Shown here: one piece after another, positions 62,357 to 64,000 of the stretch
How the letters are laid out: each line of letters opens with the position of its first letter
How positions within the stretch are numbered: the stretch's first letter is position 1
Origin: Tausonia pullulans
Lineage: Eukaryota > Basidiomycota > Tremellomycetes > Cystofilobasidiales > Mrakiaceae
Assembly (NCBI GenBank): GCA_951802195.1
Contig: OX637627.1
Coordinates: 124,001 to 188,000 of the forward strand
DNA: 64,000 nt
Direction: 5' to 3'
Notes under the pieces: generated by a model
Seen by the model: the letters and a program-made list of their open reading frames with translations, nothing else
What the model was told of the DNA's origin: nothing
Database searches by the model: none
Program-made: the position numbers and the translations under genes

Positions 62357-64000
62357 ATGGACGTCGATATGCCCGAGCCACCCCACGTGGATTCTCAGCG
62401 AGATGCTCTCGAGCCCGCCAGGCGAAGCGTCAACGGCAAGAAGGTCGCCTAGTGAGTCGCCCTACGCGTTCCTGGTCATCATCCGCGCACCTTCCCAGGC
62501 GACCGATGCTGACCGTCCTTTCGCGTCGCTGCCTCTCTTCAGCTACTACGACGGAGATACGGGCAACTACAATTGTGCGTAGTTGTACTTCGGAGAGGGC
62601 GCCAGCAAGTCCCCAGGGAGAATACCCAAGAAGGGCCTCTGGGGATGGGTGCCACAGAGACACTTCTAGAGACGTCTCCGAATAGACGGCGACTCTCGAC
62701 CTTCAAGAGGGTTGTCATGCTGACACGCTTGCTGTATCGACAATCAGACGGCCTCGGTCACCCAGTACGTCCCTGTTGGCGGGCACCCAGACGTCGAATC
62801 GGCCGGCTCCGTAGCGGCGACCGGTCGCCTCCGTCTCGCCCTGCCTCGCGCGTCGTCGTCGTCCTCACACTCGCTGACGCTCGCCGTTTGTCAACCTCGT
62901 TCAGATGAAGCCTCACAGGATGAGGATGACCCACTCCCTTCTCACGAGCTATGAACTTCTCGATCACATGGACGTCTTCGTGCGTCCGCCCCTCTTTGCC
63001 GTCTGGCTTCTGACCATACTAACATCCGTCCTTGCCGCCCCGTCCTTTGTTCACCTTCATCAGCGCCCATCACGAGCGACACATGACCAGCTTACACGGT
63101 TTCATACGGATGAATACGTCGATTTTCTGTCGCAGGTCACCCCGGAGACGGTTGAGGAGTTGACTGGAAGCGGTAGCCGATGTGTGTCTCCCCACCTTTC
63201 CCATCCCTTCTGGCCAGTGCAGGACTGACCTCTGCCTTCGATCGCTAGTCCTCACGGGAGAGGACTGCCCTGCCTTTGAGGGCCTCTTCGAGTTCTGCTC
63301 TATCTCTGCGGGAGGTTCCATCTGTGCGTTTGCAAGTGGAGAGCCCTTTCTTCCCCCCGCCTGAGACTAATCATTCTTCTCTCTCTAGGCGCCGCTGAAC
63401 GACTCAACTCGGGAGCCGCTGACACCTGCATCAATTGGGCCGGAGGTCTTCACCATGCCAAGAAGAGGGAGGCTTCGGGCTTTTGCTACATCAATGACAT
63501 CGTCCTCGCGATCCTTGAGTTTCTTCGGTGAGTTCTTTGGCGCTCACGAGAAGGCATCGCATCGCTTCTGACACCTGTGCTATCAGCTACCACCCTCGTG
63601 TACTTTACATCGACATCGATGTTCACCAGTGCGTCTCTCTGTGTAGTCGTCTTCGCTTTGACATCCCCTGACTGACCGACGACTCCTGTAGTGGCGACGG
63701 AGTCGAAGAGGCTTTCTACTCGACAGACCGAGTCATGACCGCCTCGTTCCACAAGTTCGGAGATTTCTTTCCCGGCACGGGCGATGTCCGCGTACGTGCT
63801 TGAGCCTTCCTCGCTTACCCGCACCGGCCACGCCATCTGATCGCTTCACCTTCTTTTGCAGGACGTCGGCATCGGCAAGGGCAAGAATTACGCTGTCAAT
63901 GTGCCCTTGCGTGACGGTATTACGGACGAGACGTACAAGGGCATCTTTGAGCCGGTGTGTTCGCCGAGACAGCGCGCGCGGGACACTAGAAAGCTAGACT
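62357..64000 (+). CDS. Class I histone deacetylase, RPD3-like (5' part, cut by window edge)
   Basis: This is the N-terminal half of a zinc-dependent histone deacetylase, the catalytic subunit of Sin3-type corepressors. Early exons close in phase: 62357-62451, 62543-62574, 62748-62764 and 62905-62979, with more beyond. The product starts [13 protein letters not shown] and reads [20 protein letters not shown] across three introns, the usual opening of Rpd3 (K-x-V-A-Y-x-Y-D). Catalytic landmarks are present: [20 protein letters not shown] with the charge-relay histidine pair, then [20 protein letters not shown] with the zinc-binding Asp and His. It continues with [19 protein letters not shown] and [12 protein letters not shown] and is still open at 64000. 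CSISAGGSI and NVPLRDGI favour Rpd3 over Hos2. About 40% of the protein lies outside the window. Confidence 0.95.

Overview
The window looks like a chromosomal segment of a basidiomycete fungus, most likely a GC-rich red yeast of the Pucciniomycotina (Rhodotorula/Sporobolomyces type). The reasons are dense protein-coding genes split by many short introns (mostly 45-100 bp, GTRNGT donors, CTRAC-like branch points, YAG acceptors), a strong G/C bias at third codon positions, long Ser/Pro/Ala/Gln-rich low-complexity tracts inside conserved proteins, and pyrimidine-rich leaders just before start codons. The lineage call is inference from style and gene content. No rRNA, tRNA, CRISPR or intact mobile element was recognised.

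Layout: 1-3247 is ORF-poor. A compact housekeeping block follows: TSR2 (-), SKI8 (+), a microsomal glutathione S-transferase 3-like MAPEG gene (+), SEC63 (-), a single-pass membrane protein with a repetitive beta-rich ectodomain (+), and a serine/proline-rich protein of unknown function (-). A gene-poor 4.3 kb tract (15158-19466) comes next; it contains an unresolved, possibly decayed spliced coding signal near 17.35-18.45 kb. Then come NOB1 (+), VPS41 (-), a large Zn2Cys6 transcription factor with a polyglutamine N-terminus (+), and a long-chain acyl-CoA synthetase (+). A second ORF-poor gap (37596-40218) carries a 7-unit 18-bp tandem repeat. The right part holds a 1,961-residue RhoGEF (+), a GPI-type cell-surface protein with duplicated cysteine modules (+), the PP4 regulatory subunit PSY2 (-), a SANT/Myb protein (+), the FG nucleoporin NUP42/Amo1 (-) and the 5' part of a class I histone deacetylase of the RPD3 type (+), which runs off the right edge.

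No gene cluster with one pathway is evident. Themes recur by neighbourhood only: 40S ribosome maturation (TSR2, NOB1), RNA quality control and export (SKI8, NUP42), endomembrane work (SEC63, VPS41), and chromatin/transcription (Zn2Cys6 factor, SANT protein, PSY2, HDAC). Divergent pairs sharing upstream regions are TSR2/SKI8, SEC63/membrane protein, VPS41/Zn2Cys6 factor, PSY2/SANT protein and NUP42/HDAC.

The more unusual observations are extreme micro-exons (an ATG-only first exon in SKI8, a 7-nt exon in the MAPEG gene, a 17-nt exon in the HDAC), a nine-residue motif shared by two otherwise unrelated low-complexity proteins, the TTN-repeat ectodomain protein with a PPxY motif, the duplicated cysteine modules, and the 18-bp repeat. 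Splice sites were assigned by eye. They are firm where phases close exactly and are described as approximate elsewhere.
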